From the NCBI GenBank assembly GCA_964563155.1, contig CAZLVL010000001.1, positions 62,001 through 126,000 of the forward strand: a DNA stretch of 64,000 nt. The letters run 5' to 3'. Numbering within the stretch: position 1 is the first letter of the stretch; every line of letters starts with the position of its first letter. Of the stretch, positions 8,203-17,642 are shown one piece after another. Source of the stretch: DUPQ01 sp964563155. GTDB taxonomy: Bacteria; Bacillota; Clostridia; DUPQ01. The notes under the pieces were generated by a model that ran no database searches, was not told the DNA's origin, and saw only the letters and a program-made list of their open reading frames with translations. Both the position numbers and the translations under genes were made by a program.

Positions 8203-8889
8203 TTATCTTCTATTACTTCTATCTCTTATAAGAAGAAGCCTTATTAATTGGGCTACTCCACTGGCCATTGCTGCCACATAGGTAAGAGCTGCTGCATTTA
8301 AAACTTCTTTTGCGCCTTTTTTCTCACTTGTATTTATATAGCCTTGGTCTTCTAAAAGCACTAAAGCCCTATTACTAGCATTAAACTCTACAGGCAAAGT
8401 TATTATTTGAAAAAAGACCGCTAAAGCAAAGAGAATTATCCCTATATCTAATAAAATGCCAAGACTAGGTATTAAAAGTCCTCCCATTATAAATAACCAA
8501 GAAGCAGAAGATCCAAACCTAGCTACAGGAAAAATAGCATTTCTAAAAGAAAGGGGTACATAACCATTGGCATGTTGTATGGCATGGCCTACCTCATGGG
8601 CAGCAACACTGTTGGCTGCTATGGTAGCACCAGAATAGACCTCAGGAGATAATCTTAGTATCTTTTTACTAGGATCATAATGGTCACTCAACTGACCTTG
8701 GCTTAGTTCTATGGGAATATGGTTTAAGCCTTCTTTATCTAAAAGCATTCTGGCAACCTGAGCTCCACTATAGCCTTTTTGAGTTTGTACCTTTAGATAC
8801 TTATTGAACTTTGATTTAACCAAAGATTGGGCAACTAGGGTTAATATTATTGCTGGTATTAAGATAAGTAATGATGAATCAATAGGCAT
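8203..8889 (-). CDS. YugP-like zinc metallopeptidase (membrane)
   Basis: A 228-residue protein with an N-terminal membrane anchor (LLILIPAIILTLVAQSL) and the metal-binding HEVGHAIQHANGY motif. The motif gives H-E-x2-H as in the neutral zinc metallopeptidase family PF04298 (YugP). Further hydrophobic segments near residues 125-165 suggest the usual multi-spanning arrangement. It starts at ATG after AAGGAGG. The physiological substrate of the family is not established. The MarR gene upstream reads the same way, 36 bases away, so co-transcription is plausible. Confidence 0.85.
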   Translation of the reverse strand: MPIDSSLLILIPAIILTLVAQSLVKSKFNKYLKVQTQKGYSGAQVARMLLDKEGLNHIPIELSQGQLSDHYDPSKKILRLSPEVYSGATIAANSVAAHEVGHAIQHANGYVPLSFRNAIFPVARFGSSASWLFIMGGLLIPSLGILLDIGIILFALAVFFQIITLPVEFNASNRALVLLEDQGYINTSEKKGAKEVLNAAALTYVAAMASGVAQLIRLLLIRDRSNRR

Positions 8890-8925
8890 TTATTTCCTCC
8901 TTGGATGGCTTGCGCCATAAATTCT

Positions 8926-9372
8926 TTAATTTATTTTACTAATATTCCCATCAAGTCTATGAAATATATTCTTTATAATCTGCTTTTCCTCTTTTGTTAT
9001 ACCATAAGTTAAAGTCTTAAATATATTATTTTGTGCCTCTTCTAATTTTAAAAGAGTAGCTTGTGCTTCTTTTGTTAGTATCAAGTGAATCCTTCTTTTG
9101 TCCTTTTTGTCAATATTTAGAAGAATGTAGCCTCTTTCTGACAAGGACTCTACCGACTTTGAAATCATAGACTTTGACATAACTCGGTATTGGCATATGT
9201 CTTTTGCTGTATCTAAAGTTGGATTATTATTCAAAAACAACAAAATGTCTATCTCGTTTTGGCTCAAAGATAAATCTTTTGAAATATTTTCAAAACCTTT
9301 TTCATAGGCCTTTTTAAGCCTCCATGAAAAACTTAAAAAAAGAGAAGAAATTTTTTTGTCACTAATAGCCAA
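8926..9372 (-). CDS. MarR-family transcriptional regulator
   Basis: A winged-helix protein of 148 residues. The recognition region is YRVMSKSMISKSVESLSERGYI and the wing is NIDKKDKRRIHLILT, both typical of MarR. The TTG at 9372 is chosen because GGAGGTG ends six bases before it. A GTG at 9396 would add eight residues and consume that ribosome site. A perfect palindrome overlaps the region just upstream, so autorepression is likely. Candidate targets are itself, the downstream metallopeptidase gene and possibly the divergent murA leader. The ligand is unknown. Confidence 0.85.
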   Translation of the reverse strand: MAISDKKISSLFLSFSWRLKKAYEKGFENISKDLSLSQNEIDILLFLNNNPTLDTAKDICQYRVMSKSMISKSVESLSERGYILLNIDKKDKRRIHLILTKEAQATLLKLEEAQNNIFKTLTYGITKEEKQIIKNIFHRLDGNISKIN

Positions 9373-9387
9373 TAAAGACACCTCCAC

Positions 9388-9407
9388 ATAGTTCACTATT
9401 GAACTAT
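9388..9407. promoter_or_regulatory. MarR-type operator palindrome
   Basis: ATAGTTCA-CTAT-TGAACTAT is a perfect 8-base inverted repeat. Its length and ATAGTT/AACTAT ends resemble MarR-family binding sites. It lies immediately upstream of the marR ribosome site, where binding would block transcription. Confidence 0.65.
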
Positions 9408-9717
9408 ATTAACATAATGATCTTAATCTTTCAAGATGGAAAAAGAGACTGCTAGGCAATCTCTTTGGGGGGAAAATTAATATCCAGGGATAGTGGTTAT
9501 TAACTATATAATAGGGGAGGAATATGAACTCAATATTAAAAAATAGGTAAAAGTAGAAAAAAAGAAGAAAACTTAAGTTTTTTAAAGTTTTAAAACAATT
9601 ACTTTTAATTTTTGCTAAAAATAGGATAATTAGGCCTTATCCCCTATTAAAAAGATTGAATATAATTTAAAATATATGTATCATTATAATATTGAACATA
9701 GGATAGGAGATACTTTT
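9408..9717. other. Intergenic region marR-murA with hairpins and a mini-ORF
   Basis: About 310 bases. AAAGAGA/TCTCTTT forms a stem near 9446-9470. AGGGGAGG with ATG at 9524 opens an eight-codon ORF (MNSILKNR, stop 9548-9550). AAAACTTAAGTTTT (9568-9581) is a small palindrome followed by Ts. ATAGGATAA and TTATCCCCTAT form an imperfect stem near 9622-9649. The combination could be a regulatory leader for murA, but no known riboswitch class was recognised. Confidence 0.4.
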
Positions 9718-10986
9718 TTGAGTACTGAAGATAGAATTATAATTAAGGGTGGTAAAAAGCTTGAAGGAAGTGTCACAGTAGCAGGTTCTAAGAACGCAGC
9801 AGTAGCAATAATATGCGCTTGTGCCATGGTAAAGGGTAAAGTAGTTCTAGAAAATATGCCTGAAATAATTGACATTAGAATTCTCTTAGACAGCTTAAAG
9901 TTAATGGGTGCCCAAGTAGAACGAAGAAATAATAAAACAGTTGAAATAGATTCCACAAATATAAAAACACATATAGCAGATAATGCAGAATTAGGAATTT
10001 TAAGAGGTTCCTATTATTTTGTTGGAGCCCTACTTGGAAGATTCAAACAAGCAAAGGTTGTCTTTCCTGGTGGTTGCAACTTTGCTCCAAGACCTATAGA
10101 TCAGCATGTATATAGCTTTGAGACTCTTGGAGCCACTGTTGAAACAACAGGTGGCTACATAACAGCCAAGGCAAGAAAGCTTCAAGGTGCCAATATCTTT
10201 TTTGATAACTTTTCTGTAGGAGCAACAATCAATGCTATTTTAGCTGCTACTTTGGCAGAAGGAACCACTACAATTGAAAACGCCACAAGAGAACCTCATG
10301 TGGTTGATGTAGCAAACTTCTTAAATATGATGGGAGCAGATATAAAGGGTGCAGGAACAAACACTATTAGAATTAGGGGTGTTAATGAATTAATTGGTGG
10401 TAAAACCTATTCTGTCTGCCCTGACATGATTGAAGCAGGAACCCTTATGATAGCAGCAGCTGCTACTAAAGGTACCATAACCCTCTTAAATGTAACTCCT
10501 GAACACTTAGAAGCCCTTTCAGCAAAACTAACAGAAATGGGAATTGTAATTGAAACCATGGATGACTCTTTAACTGTAAAGGCCAATGTTAAAAAACTAA
10601 AGGGTACTAATATTAAAACCATGCCTTATCCAGGCTTTCCAACAGATTTACATCCCCAGATGGCAGCACTTTTGTCTGTAGCAGAAGGAGATAGTAAAAT
10701 TATTGAAGGAGTTTTTCCTACTAGATTTCAATATGTAGAACAACTTCATAAATTAGGGGCTAACATTCAATTAGGTGGAGGCTCTGCAACGGTTAAAGGA
10801 GTTTCTAAATTAATAGGAGCTCCAGTATCTCCAACAGACCTAAGAGCAGCAGCCTCTATGGTAATAGCAGGGCTAATGGCTGATGGACAAACTGTAATAA
10901 GTAATTTGATACACCTTGATAGAGGATATGAAGAAATAATTGAAAAACTACAGTCACTAAAGGCTGCAATAGAAAGGAACAGTTAA
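9718..10986 (+). CDS. murA: UDP-N-acetylglucosamine 1-carboxyvinyltransferase
   Basis: A 422-residue EPSP-synthase-fold enzyme that adds enolpyruvate to UDP-GlcNAc, the first committed step of peptidoglycan synthesis, in the cytoplasm. The substrate-binding K25-N26 pair (AGSKNAAVA) and the catalytic Cys120 in FPGGCNFAPRPIDQH are present; the Cys is the residue fosfomycin attacks. The TTG at 9718 is chosen because AGGAGA lies seven bases before it. The length then matches the family. An ATG at 9676 would add 14 residues without a ribosome site. A second MurA may exist elsewhere, as in many Firmicutes. Confidence 0.93.
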   Translation: MSTEDRIIIKGGKKLEGSVTVAGSKNAAVAIICACAMVKGKVVLENMPEIIDIRILLDSLKLMGAQVERRNNKTVEIDSTNIKTHIADNAELGILRGSYYFVGALLGRFKQAKVVFPGGCNFAPRPIDQHVYSFETLGATVETTGGYITAKARKLQGANIFFDNFSVGATINAILAATLAEGTTTIENATREPHVVDVANFLNMMGADIKGAGTNTIRIRGVNELIGGKTYSVCPDMIEAGTLMIAAAATKGTITLLNVTPEHLEALSAKLTEMGIVIETMDDSLTVKANVKKLKGTNIKTMPYPGFPTDLHPQMAALLSVAEGDSKIIEGVFPTRFQYVEQLHKLGANIQLGGGSATVKGVSKLIGAPVSPTDLRAAASMVIAGLMADGQTVISNLIHLDRGYEEIIEKLQSLKAAIERNS

Positions 10987-10987
10987 T

Positions 10988-12043
10988 ATGAAATACTTAG
11001 ACTTGATTAGAGACCTTACAAATGCAAACGGGATTTCTGGCTTTGAAGATGAAGTGGTTGAAGTGGTTAAAGCATACTCAAAATCCACATCTTTAGAAGT
11101 AGACTCTATGCAAAACATTTACTTACCGAAAAAACAAAATACAGGCAATAGACCGGTAGTAATGGTAGACGGACACTCTGATGAAGTAGGCTTCATGGTT
11201 CAATTTATTAAAAGTAATGGATTAATAAAATTTATACCTATTGGTGGCTGGCAAGATGCCAATGTTGCTGCACAAAAGGTTAGAATAAGAAATAAATGGG
11301 GAAAATATGTAAAAGGAATAGTTGCCTCAACTCCTCCTCACTTTTTATCTCCAGCCCAAAGAGATGCCGCTGTAAAAATTGATAATATGGTTATTGATGT
11401 AGGAGCTACCTCTAGAGAAGAAGTAGTAAATGATTTTGGAATAGAAATAGCAGCTCCCATAGTACCAGATGTAGACTTTTATATTAACGACAATAAAATC
11501 ATGTGTGGTAAGGCCTTTGATAACAGAATAGGAACAGCTGCAGTTATTGCTACCTTAGAAGATTTAGCCAATGAAGACTTGGATATTGATGTAGTAGGCA
11601 CAATTTCAACTCAAGAAGAGGTTGGACTTAGAGGAGCAGAGGTTACTGTAAAAAAGGTAAACCCAGACTTAGCTATTGTCTATGAAGGCACACCAGCAGA
11701 TGATACCTTTACTTCATCTTTTGAAACTCAAGCAGCCCTTAAAAAAGGTCCTCAATTGAGACACAGAGATGGCTCTATGATTATCAATCCAAAATTTATT
11801 GCTTATGCCCGTTTAGTGGCGCAAAAGAACAATATCCCCTTCCAAGATGCAGTAAGAGCTGGGGGAGGAACAAACGGAGGAAAAATCCACTTAGTCTCTG
11901 GTGCAGTACCTACCATTGTTATTGGTGTACCTGTAAGGTATGCTCATACTCATTATGGCTATTGTTCATATGATGACTTTGTAAATTCAGTAGAATTAGG
12001 TAAAGCCATACTAAGAGACCTAAATAAGGATTTAAATTACTAA
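10988..12043 (+). CDS. M42-family aminopeptidase/deblocking peptidase
   Basis: A 351-residue cytoplasmic metallopeptidase. Metal and catalytic residues appear in VDGHSDEVGFMV, GKAFDNRIGTAAVI and STQEEVGLRGAEV (the E-E pair), with a final THYGYCSYDDF. Members are large tetrahedral aminopeptidases (FrvX/PepA-like, once mislabelled endoglucanases) that trim peptides. The start follows AAAGGAAC one base after the murA stop. The gene directly abuts the next one, so the three genes form an operon. Confidence 0.9.
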   Translation: MKYLDLIRDLTNANGISGFEDEVVEVVKAYSKSTSLEVDSMQNIYLPKKQNTGNRPVVMVDGHSDEVGFMVQFIKSNGLIKFIPIGGWQDANVAAQKVRIRNKWGKYVKGIVASTPPHFLSPAQRDAAVKIDNMVIDVGATSREEVVNDFGIEIAAPIVPDVDFYINDNKIMCGKAFDNRIGTAAVIATLEDLANEDLDIDVVGTISTQEEVGLRGAEVTVKKVNPDLAIVYEGTPADDTFTSSFETQAALKKGPQLRHRDGSMIINPKFIAYARLVAQKNNIPFQDAVRAGGGTNGGKIHLVSGAVPTIVIGVPVRYAHTHYGYCSYDDFVNSVELGKAILRDLNKDLNY

Positions 12044-13507
12044 ATGAGAGCTTCTGGCATTCTACTTCCCATATTTAGCCTTCCATCTCCATATGGAATT
12101 GGCTCTTTAGGTAAGTCAGCCTTTGAATTTGTTGATTTTTTACATGAAGCAGGACAAAAATTCTGGCAAATTCTTCCCTTAGGACCAACCGGCTATGCAG
12201 ACTCTCCCTATCAAAGCTTTTCTAGTTTTGCATCAAATGGATACTTTTTAGACTTAGACCTTCTTAAAGAAGAGGGTCTTCTTTTATCTTCAGAATATGA
12301 AAATATCCAATGGTCAGATAAGGAAAACAAGGTTGACTATGGAATTTTATACAATAAGCGCTATATGGTTTTGAAAAAAGCCATGGCCCGCTTTGACTTT
12401 GAAAAAAAAGACTTTAAAGACTTTTCATATAACAACAACTATTGGCTGGATGATTATGGACTTTTTATGTCCTTAAAAGATCACTTTGAAGGAGAGCCCT
12501 GGCACAAGTGGCCAGAGGATATAAGAAATAGAAGTCAAAAGGCTTTAGAAGAATATGGAACCAGATTTTCACAAGATATATTACTCCATAAGTTTGTTCA
12601 ATTTATGTTTTTTAAGCAATGGGAGAACCTAAAGACCTATGCTAACAAAAAGAACATTTCCATAATAGGAGATATTCCCATTTATACCTCCTTAGATAGC
12701 TCTGATGTATGGTCAAGGTATCATCTTTTCCAAACAGATAAAAATCGCAATATAAGTGCTCAAGCAGGAGTTCCTCCTGATGCCTTTTCAACCCAAGGCC
12801 AGCTTTGGGGCAACCCCCTTTATGATTGGGAAGAGATGGAAAAGGAAGACTTTTATTGGTGGAGACAAAGAATAAATATAGCTTCCCAACTTTATGACTA
12901 TGTGCGAATAGATCACTTTATTGGTATTGAAAGATATTTTTCAGTACCTGCAGATGCTACCACAGCAAAAGATGGTATATATAAAAAAGGTCCTGGCATG
13001 AAACTAATTAAGGCTATAGACCAAGCTAAGGGAAATATGAAGATAATAGCAGAAGACTTAGGAGTACTTACAAAAGAGGTTGTGGACCTTTTAGAAGCTT
13101 CTACTTATCCTGGCATGAAGGTTCTTCAGTTTGCTTTTTCCCAAGACCCTTCAAATATCCACCTACCCACACATCATAAAATTAACTCTATTGCTTACAC
13201 TGGAACCCATGACAATGACACTACTAGATCTTGGCTTAAAGATATGACAAAAGCTGACAAGAAATTTTTAAAAACCTATTTAAATAAATCCTTTGTAAGA
13301 GTTAAAGATATAATCTTTGAAACCATGAAATCTGTTTCTTTCATATCTATTGTTCCAATGCAAGACTGGTTGAATCAAGATAAAAAAAGCAGGATTAATT
13401 ATCCATCTGTAACTCATGGAAACTGGACATATAGGATTAGTAATAGAGACTTGAAAAAGAAACTAGCAGATAAAATATTGGACTTTACTAAAATAACCGG
13501 TAGATAA
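12044..13507 (+). CDS. malQ: 4-alpha-glucanotransferase (GH77)
   Basis: A 487-residue amylomaltase that transfers alpha-1,4-glucan segments between maltooligosaccharides. It shows the GH77 opening (GILLPIFSLPSPYGIGSLG), SPYQSFSSFA, and the catalytic set: RIDHF (nucleophile Asp), IAEDLG (acid/base Glu) and THDNDTT (third Asp). Its ATG touches the stop of the M42 gene, so it is translationally linked. The terminator overlaps its last codons. It fits with the convergent phosphosugar mutase for glycogen or maltodextrin use. Confidence 0.93.
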   Translation: MRASGILLPIFSLPSPYGIGSLGKSAFEFVDFLHEAGQKFWQILPLGPTGYADSPYQSFSSFASNGYFLDLDLLKEEGLLLSSEYENIQWSDKENKVDYGILYNKRYMVLKKAMARFDFEKKDFKDFSYNNNYWLDDYGLFMSLKDHFEGEPWHKWPEDIRNRSQKALEEYGTRFSQDILLHKFVQFMFFKQWENLKTYANKKNISIIGDIPIYTSLDSSDVWSRYHLFQTDKNRNISAQAGVPPDAFSTQGQLWGNPLYDWEEMEKEDFYWWRQRINIASQLYDYVRIDHFIGIERYFSVPADATTAKDGIYKKGPGMKLIKAIDQAKGNMKIIAEDLGVLTKEVVDLLEASTYPGMKVLQFAFSQDPSNIHLPTHHKINSIAYTGTHDNDTTRSWLKDMTKADKKFLKTYLNKSFVRVKDIIFETMKSVSFISIVPMQDWLNQDKKSRINYPSVTHGNWTYRISNRDLKKKLADKILDFTKITGR

Positions 13508-13516
13508 CCGGTTATT
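13492..13516 (+). terminator. Intrinsic terminator overlapping the malQ stop
   Basis: AATAACCGG and CCGGTTATT form a 9-bp stem with a seven-base loop that contains the stop codon. A T/C-rich tail follows. Confidence 0.75.
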
Positions 13517-13569
13517 CTTTCTTTTACTTTTATTTATTTACTTACTTTTATTTACTTACTTCTATATAT

Positions 13570-15252
13570 TTACTCTTCACATTTTTTTAAGTAATCATCC
13601 AAAGCTTGTTTAAAGTCTTTAGCTTTTTTACTGGCTTCTTCTTTGCTTTTTCCCATGGCATTTATGTAGGCCTTTAGTTTTGGTTCTGTTCCTGAAGGTC
13701 TTAGAGCATACCAAGAACCATCTTCAAACTCATACTTTAGAGCATCTTGTGCTGGTAGACCTTCATAGCCATCTATATAGTCTTTTGTTAAGGAAACTAA
13801 ATTATCTGAAATTTTTAAAAGAGGATTTTTTCTCCAGTTAGCCATTACAGCCTTTTTGGTCTTTTCTCCTTCAATACCAGGATACTCAATGGAAATTTGT
13901 CCTTCTTCCATATATCCAAATCTTTGAGATATAGATTCTAAGGCCTGAAAGAGGGTTATACCTCTTTTTTTGTAATAACCTGCCATTTCACAAATCATCA
14001 TTGCAGCACTTACAGCATCTTTATCCCTAGTAAATGTTTCTATACAATATCCTATACTTTCTTCATAACCAAAGACATAGCGATATTCACCAGTTATCTC
14101 AAACTCATTTGCTAGACCACAGATATATTTAAAACCGGTTAGGGTCTCAAAGAAATTCATATCATAGTGCTTAGCAATCTTTGGAACAATAGAGCCACTT
14201 ACTATGGATTGAATTACTGCGTCCTTAGGAGAATACATACCCTTTTCTTTTCTTTGGCTTAACATATAGTCTGCTAAAAGGGCCCCTGTTTGGTTTCCTG
14301 TGAAAAAGACATAGTCTCCTTTTTCTTTTTTAACCATTATGGCAATTCTGTCACAGTCTGGATCTGTAGCTAGAATTAAGTCTGCATCTTTTTTTCTTGC
14401 ATACTCTAAAGGTATTTCAAAAACAACCGTATTTTCAGGATTGGGATAAGGGGTTGTTGGAAAGGTTCCATCAGGTCCTTTTTGTTCTTCTACTAAAGTT
14501 ATCTTGTGAAAGCCCCTTCTTTTTAGTATCTGGGTAACTGGAACTAGGCCAGTACCGTACAAGGGGGTAAAGACAATTTCTAAACTCTTATCAATGTCAT
14601 CATTGAGAGTTAAGCCCATTATTTCATCTAAAAACTTATCATCCATATCCTTGCCTAAAAGAAGAATATCTCCCTTTGCAACCGCCTCATCAAAATCTAC
14701 CAAAGGCACATCATCAAAGGGGTCTATGTGGGTAATAAGTTCTGCTATTTCATCAGCAATATCATCTAACACCTGAGAGCCTTCTTGCCAATAGACCTTA
14801 AATCCATTGTATTGTTTAGGGTTATGGCTAGCAGTTATATTTATACCTGCTACAGCTCCTAGTTGTCTTATGGCATAGGATAATTCAGGGGTAGGTCTTA
14901 GGCTTTCAAAAAGCCAAACCTTTATACCATTAGCTGCAAAAATAGAGGCACATTGCCTAGCATAGACATCAGAGTTTATTCTACAGTCATAGGCTATTAC
15001 TGCCCCTCTGTCTTGCATCTTGTTATTTACAACATACTGGGCTAGCCCTTGGGTGGTCTGCCCTATGATATATTTATTCATACGGTTGGTACCAGCCCCC
15101 ATCACGCCTCTTAGGCCTGCTGTTCCGAAATCGAGAGTTTTATAGAACCTATCTTCAATTTCTTTACTATCACCCTTTATACTTAAGAGTTCTTCTACAG
15201 TTTCGGTATCTGCTTTTTCCAACCATTGATTATAAATATTCATGTATGTCAT
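13570..15252 (-). CDS. pgcA: Phosphohexomutase (phosphoglucomutase/phosphomannomutase)
   Basis: A 560-residue alpha-D-phosphohexomutase of the long PgcA type, interconverting hexose 1- and 6-phosphates. All four family signatures are visible: TASHNPKQYNG with phosphoserine S142, metal loop DPDCDRIA, sugar-binding GYEESIGY, and phosphate-binding RPSGTEPKLKAY. The start overlaps the KdgK stop by four bases (ATGA), so it is the last gene of the leftward sugar operon. It links glucose 1-phosphate made by polysaccharide breakdown to glycolysis. Confidence 0.92.
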   Translation of the reverse strand: MTYMNIYNQWLEKADTETVEELLSIKGDSKEIEDRFYKTLDFGTAGLRGVMGAGTNRMNKYIIGQTTQGLAQYVVNNKMQDRGAVIAYDCRINSDVYARQCASIFAANGIKVWLFESLRPTPELSYAIRQLGAVAGINITASHNPKQYNGFKVYWQEGSQVLDDIADEIAELITHIDPFDDVPLVDFDEAVAKGDILLLGKDMDDKFLDEIMGLTLNDDIDKSLEIVFTPLYGTGLVPVTQILKRRGFHKITLVEEQKGPDGTFPTTPYPNPENTVVFEIPLEYARKKDADLILATDPDCDRIAIMVKKEKGDYVFFTGNQTGALLADYMLSQRKEKGMYSPKDAVIQSIVSGSIVPKIAKHYDMNFFETLTGFKYICGLANEFEITGEYRYVFGYEESIGYCIETFTRDKDAVSAAMMICEMAGYYKKRGITLFQALESISQRFGYMEEGQISIEYPGIEGEKTKKAVMANWRKNPLLKISDNLVSLTKDYIDGYEGLPAQDALKYEFEDGSWYALRPSGTEPKLKAYINAMGKSKEEASKKAKDFKQALDDYLKKCEE

Positions 15253-16277
15253 CTTTGCACCCTTCCTGAACCATCGCCCTTCATCAATTTTTTCACTTCA
15301 TCTACACCAAAGCGAGAAAAGTCTCCATAAATTGAATGCTTCAAGCAACTTGCAGCAACTGCAAACTCTAATGCATCCTTTTTATCCTCATAATTATTTA
15401 AACCATATATAAGTCCAGCACAGAAGGAATCTCCTCCTCCTACTCTGTCTACGATATCTGTCAGATCATATTTTTTGCTTACATAAAAGTCTTTTCTGTC
15501 ATTGTAGCAGGCTCCCCAAACATTGATGTTAGCGTTAATGCTTTCTCTCAAGGTTATGGCAATCATTTTCATGTTAGGATAAATCTCTAAAACCTTGTCA
15601 GATAAGTCCTTGTATCTTTCTTCATCTAGACTACCCTTTGTTACATCCTCATCATTTTCTATTCCCAAAGACTTTTGTACGTCCTCTTCATTGGCAATAC
15701 AAACATCCACATACTTCAGCAATTCAGGCATAACATCCTTGGCTTCTTTTCCATACTTCCAAAGATTGGCCCTAAAGTTAAGGTCTGCTGAAACAGTAAG
15801 ACCCATTTCTTTTGCTGCCTTAAGTGCCTCAAGACTAGTATCTGTGGCGTTTTGTGTTAAAGCAGGTGTTATTCCTGTTATGTGAAACCAATCTGCATTT
15901 GCAAATGCTTTCTTCCAATCAATATCGCCAGGTTTAACCTGAGCTATTGAAGAATACTCTCTGTCATAAATGACCTTTGAGGGTCTTTGCATAGCCCCTG
16001 GTTCTAAAAAGTATATGCCTACTCTTCCAGGTGCAAATAGGATATCTGATGTATCCACTGAAAAACTCTTTAATTGTCGTATACAAGCTTTAGCAATATC
16101 ATTATTAGGTAAAACTGTTACATAAGAAGAGTCCATGCCAAAATTAGCACAAGAAATAGCCACATTGGCTTCTCCTCCACCAAAGGTGGCTTCTAGTTCT
16201 TCTGTTTGCATTAATCTTAAACCATAGGGTGATTTTAGCCTTAGCATTATTTCTCCGAAGGTTACAACTCTTTTCAT
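15249..16277 (-). CDS. kdgK: PfkB-family sugar kinase, 2-keto-3-deoxygluconate kinase-like
   Basis: A 342-residue ribokinase-fold protein. GGGEANVAISCANFG is the N-terminal PfkB signature. VGGGDSFCAGLIYG is the C-terminal anion-hole and catalytic-Asp signature. The adjacent aldolase gene, one base upstream, makes a KDG-to-KDPG kinase the best reading. The operon has no obvious dehydratase to produce KDG, so the true acid substrate may differ. The ATG overlaps nothing upstream, while the stop overlaps the mutase start. Confidence 0.8.
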   Translation of the reverse strand: MKRVVTFGEIMLRLKSPYGLRLMQTEELEATFGGGEANVAISCANFGMDSSYVTVLPNNDIAKACIRQLKSFSVDTSDILFAPGRVGIYFLEPGAMQRPSKVIYDREYSSIAQVKPGDIDWKKAFANADWFHITGITPALTQNATDTSLEALKAAKEMGLTVSADLNFRANLWKYGKEAKDVMPELLKYVDVCIANEEDVQKSLGIENDEDVTKGSLDEERYKDLSDKVLEIYPNMKMIAITLRESINANINVWGACYNDRKDFYVSKKYDLTDIVDRVGGGDSFCAGLIYGLNNYEDKKDALEFAVAASCLKHSIYGDFSRFGVDEVKKLMKGDGSGRVQR

Positions 16278-16278
16278 A

Positions 16279-16923
16279 CTACTCCCCTTTTGCTTCTCTT
16301 ATATTATCCAAAATAGCTTTTGCTGTTTGAGTTATTTTTTCATACTCACCAGTCTTTGCATACTTTGTAATGTTTCCGCCTACACCAACTCCACAGGCAC
16401 CAGCCTTAATCCAATCTTTTGCATTGTACTGGTCTACTCCACCATTTACTATTAAGTTTAAAAAGGGCATTGGAGCTTTTACTGCTTTAATAAATTGAGT
16501 TCCTAATACTTCACCTGGAAAAACCTTAATTAAGTCCACACCAGCCTCAGTAGCAAGGGCTATTTCTCTAGGTGTCATACATCCAGGCATAGCAGGTACT
16601 CTATAGCGATTACACATTTTAACTGTATCTAGGTCTAAATGAGGTGCAATTATATATTGTGCTCCTGAAAGAATAGCAATTCTTGCAGTCTCTTGATCTA
16701 AAACGGTTCCCGCTCCTAAGATTAAATCCTTTTCATCATATCTTTTGGATAAATCTTCAATAATGTGGTGGGCTCCTTTAACTGTGAAGGTAATTTCTAT
16801 AAGTTTTACTCCACCTTCTAAACAAGCATCGGTAATTCTGTAAGCTTGCTCAGCGCTGTCTGCTCTTACCACAACAATTAGACCGCTATCCATAACATTT
16901 TCAATTACTTTTTCTTTTCTCAT
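16279..16923 (-). CDS. eda: KDPG/KHG-type aldolase
   Basis: A 214-residue class I aldolase of the Eda family, which splits 2-keto-3-deoxy-6-phosphogluconate to pyruvate and glyceraldehyde 3-phosphate. It shows IEITFT with the conserved Glu, GAGTVLD, and the Schiff-base lysine in DLIKVFPGE. It closes with VNGGVD and GVGVGGNI. The arginine that follows the Glu in E. coli Eda (LRT) is replaced by an FTVK segment, as in several Gram-positive members. It sits one base from kdgK in a single operon. Confidence 0.88.
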   Translation of the reverse strand: MRKEKVIENVMDSGLIVVVRADSAEQAYRITDACLEGGVKLIEITFTVKGAHHIIEDLSKRYDEKDLILGAGTVLDQETARIAILSGAQYIIAPHLDLDTVKMCNRYRVPAMPGCMTPREIALATEAGVDLIKVFPGEVLGTQFIKAVKAPMPFLNLIVNGGVDQYNAKDWIKAGACGVGVGGNITKYAKTGEYEKITQTAKAILDNIREAKGE

Positions 16924-16964
16924 ACAAAAATCCTCTTTTTCTTATTCTAACTTTAACTTATATC

Positions 16965-17585
16965 TTATTCATCAAACATCTCACATTCAATCATAGCACA
17001 CAGGCAATGATAAATGGGAAGATGAAGTTCTTGAACCTTGTAAGTTTCATCTTGTTCAACCCTTATGCAAACATCTGATAAGCTAGCTAGTTTACCACCG
17101 GTTCTGCCTGTCAGACCAATAACAGGTATGGAATATGCCCTTGCTAGACTTGCTGCATTATTTACATTTTTAGCATTACCAGATGTACTAAGACACATCA
17201 AAGCTCCAGCCAAGTGCTTAAAACCATAGACTTGTTGAGCATAAACCATCTCAAAGGATGAATCATTTCCAATGGCTGTCATTAAGGATGTATGGGTTGA
17301 AAGGCTTATGGCAGGCAGACCTTCTGATAATGCTTGTCTTATGCTTTCATCTAAATTAGGATTTTTAGGAAGAGGTCTTTTCATTTTAAAAGACTTCATC
17401 AATTCTCCTACTATATGTTCAGAATCAGAAGCAGAGCCTCCATTTCCACAAACTAAGAGGATTTTTTTATCCACATAGGTCTTTTTAATTAGTTTATATG
17501 CTTGTAAGATATCTTCTTTACAAGCTAGCAATACTGGTTTTTCTAGAAAAAGATTTTCAAAAATCTCTTTTGTTTCCTTCTTCAT
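16965..17585 (-). CDS. SIS-domain phosphosugar isomerase-like protein (GmhA-like)
   Basis: A 206-residue single-SIS protein. CGNGGSASDSEHIVGELMKSF closely matches the phosphate-binding loop of GmhA-type sedoheptulose-7-phosphate isomerases, and LSTSGNAKNV is the second SIS loop. No LPS-heptose genes are nearby. Its place in a sugar operon between a ROK kinase and an aldolase suggests aldose/ketose isomerisation or binding of the operon's own phosphorylated sugar. Function beyond SIS is inferred. Confidence 0.78.
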   Translation of the reverse strand: MKKETKEIFENLFLEKPVLLACKEDILQAYKLIKKTYVDKKILLVCGNGGSASDSEHIVGELMKSFKMKRPLPKNPNLDESIRQALSEGLPAISLSTHTSLMTAIGNDSSFEMVYAQQVYGFKHLAGALMCLSTSGNAKNVNNAASLARAYSIPVIGLTGRTGGKLASLSDVCIRVEQDETYKVQELHLPIYHCLCAMIECEMFDE

Positions 17586-17642
17586 TTTCGTATCCTCTTT
17601 TATTTTCTTATCCTTCTTTTACTTTCCGCATCAATGTCCTAA

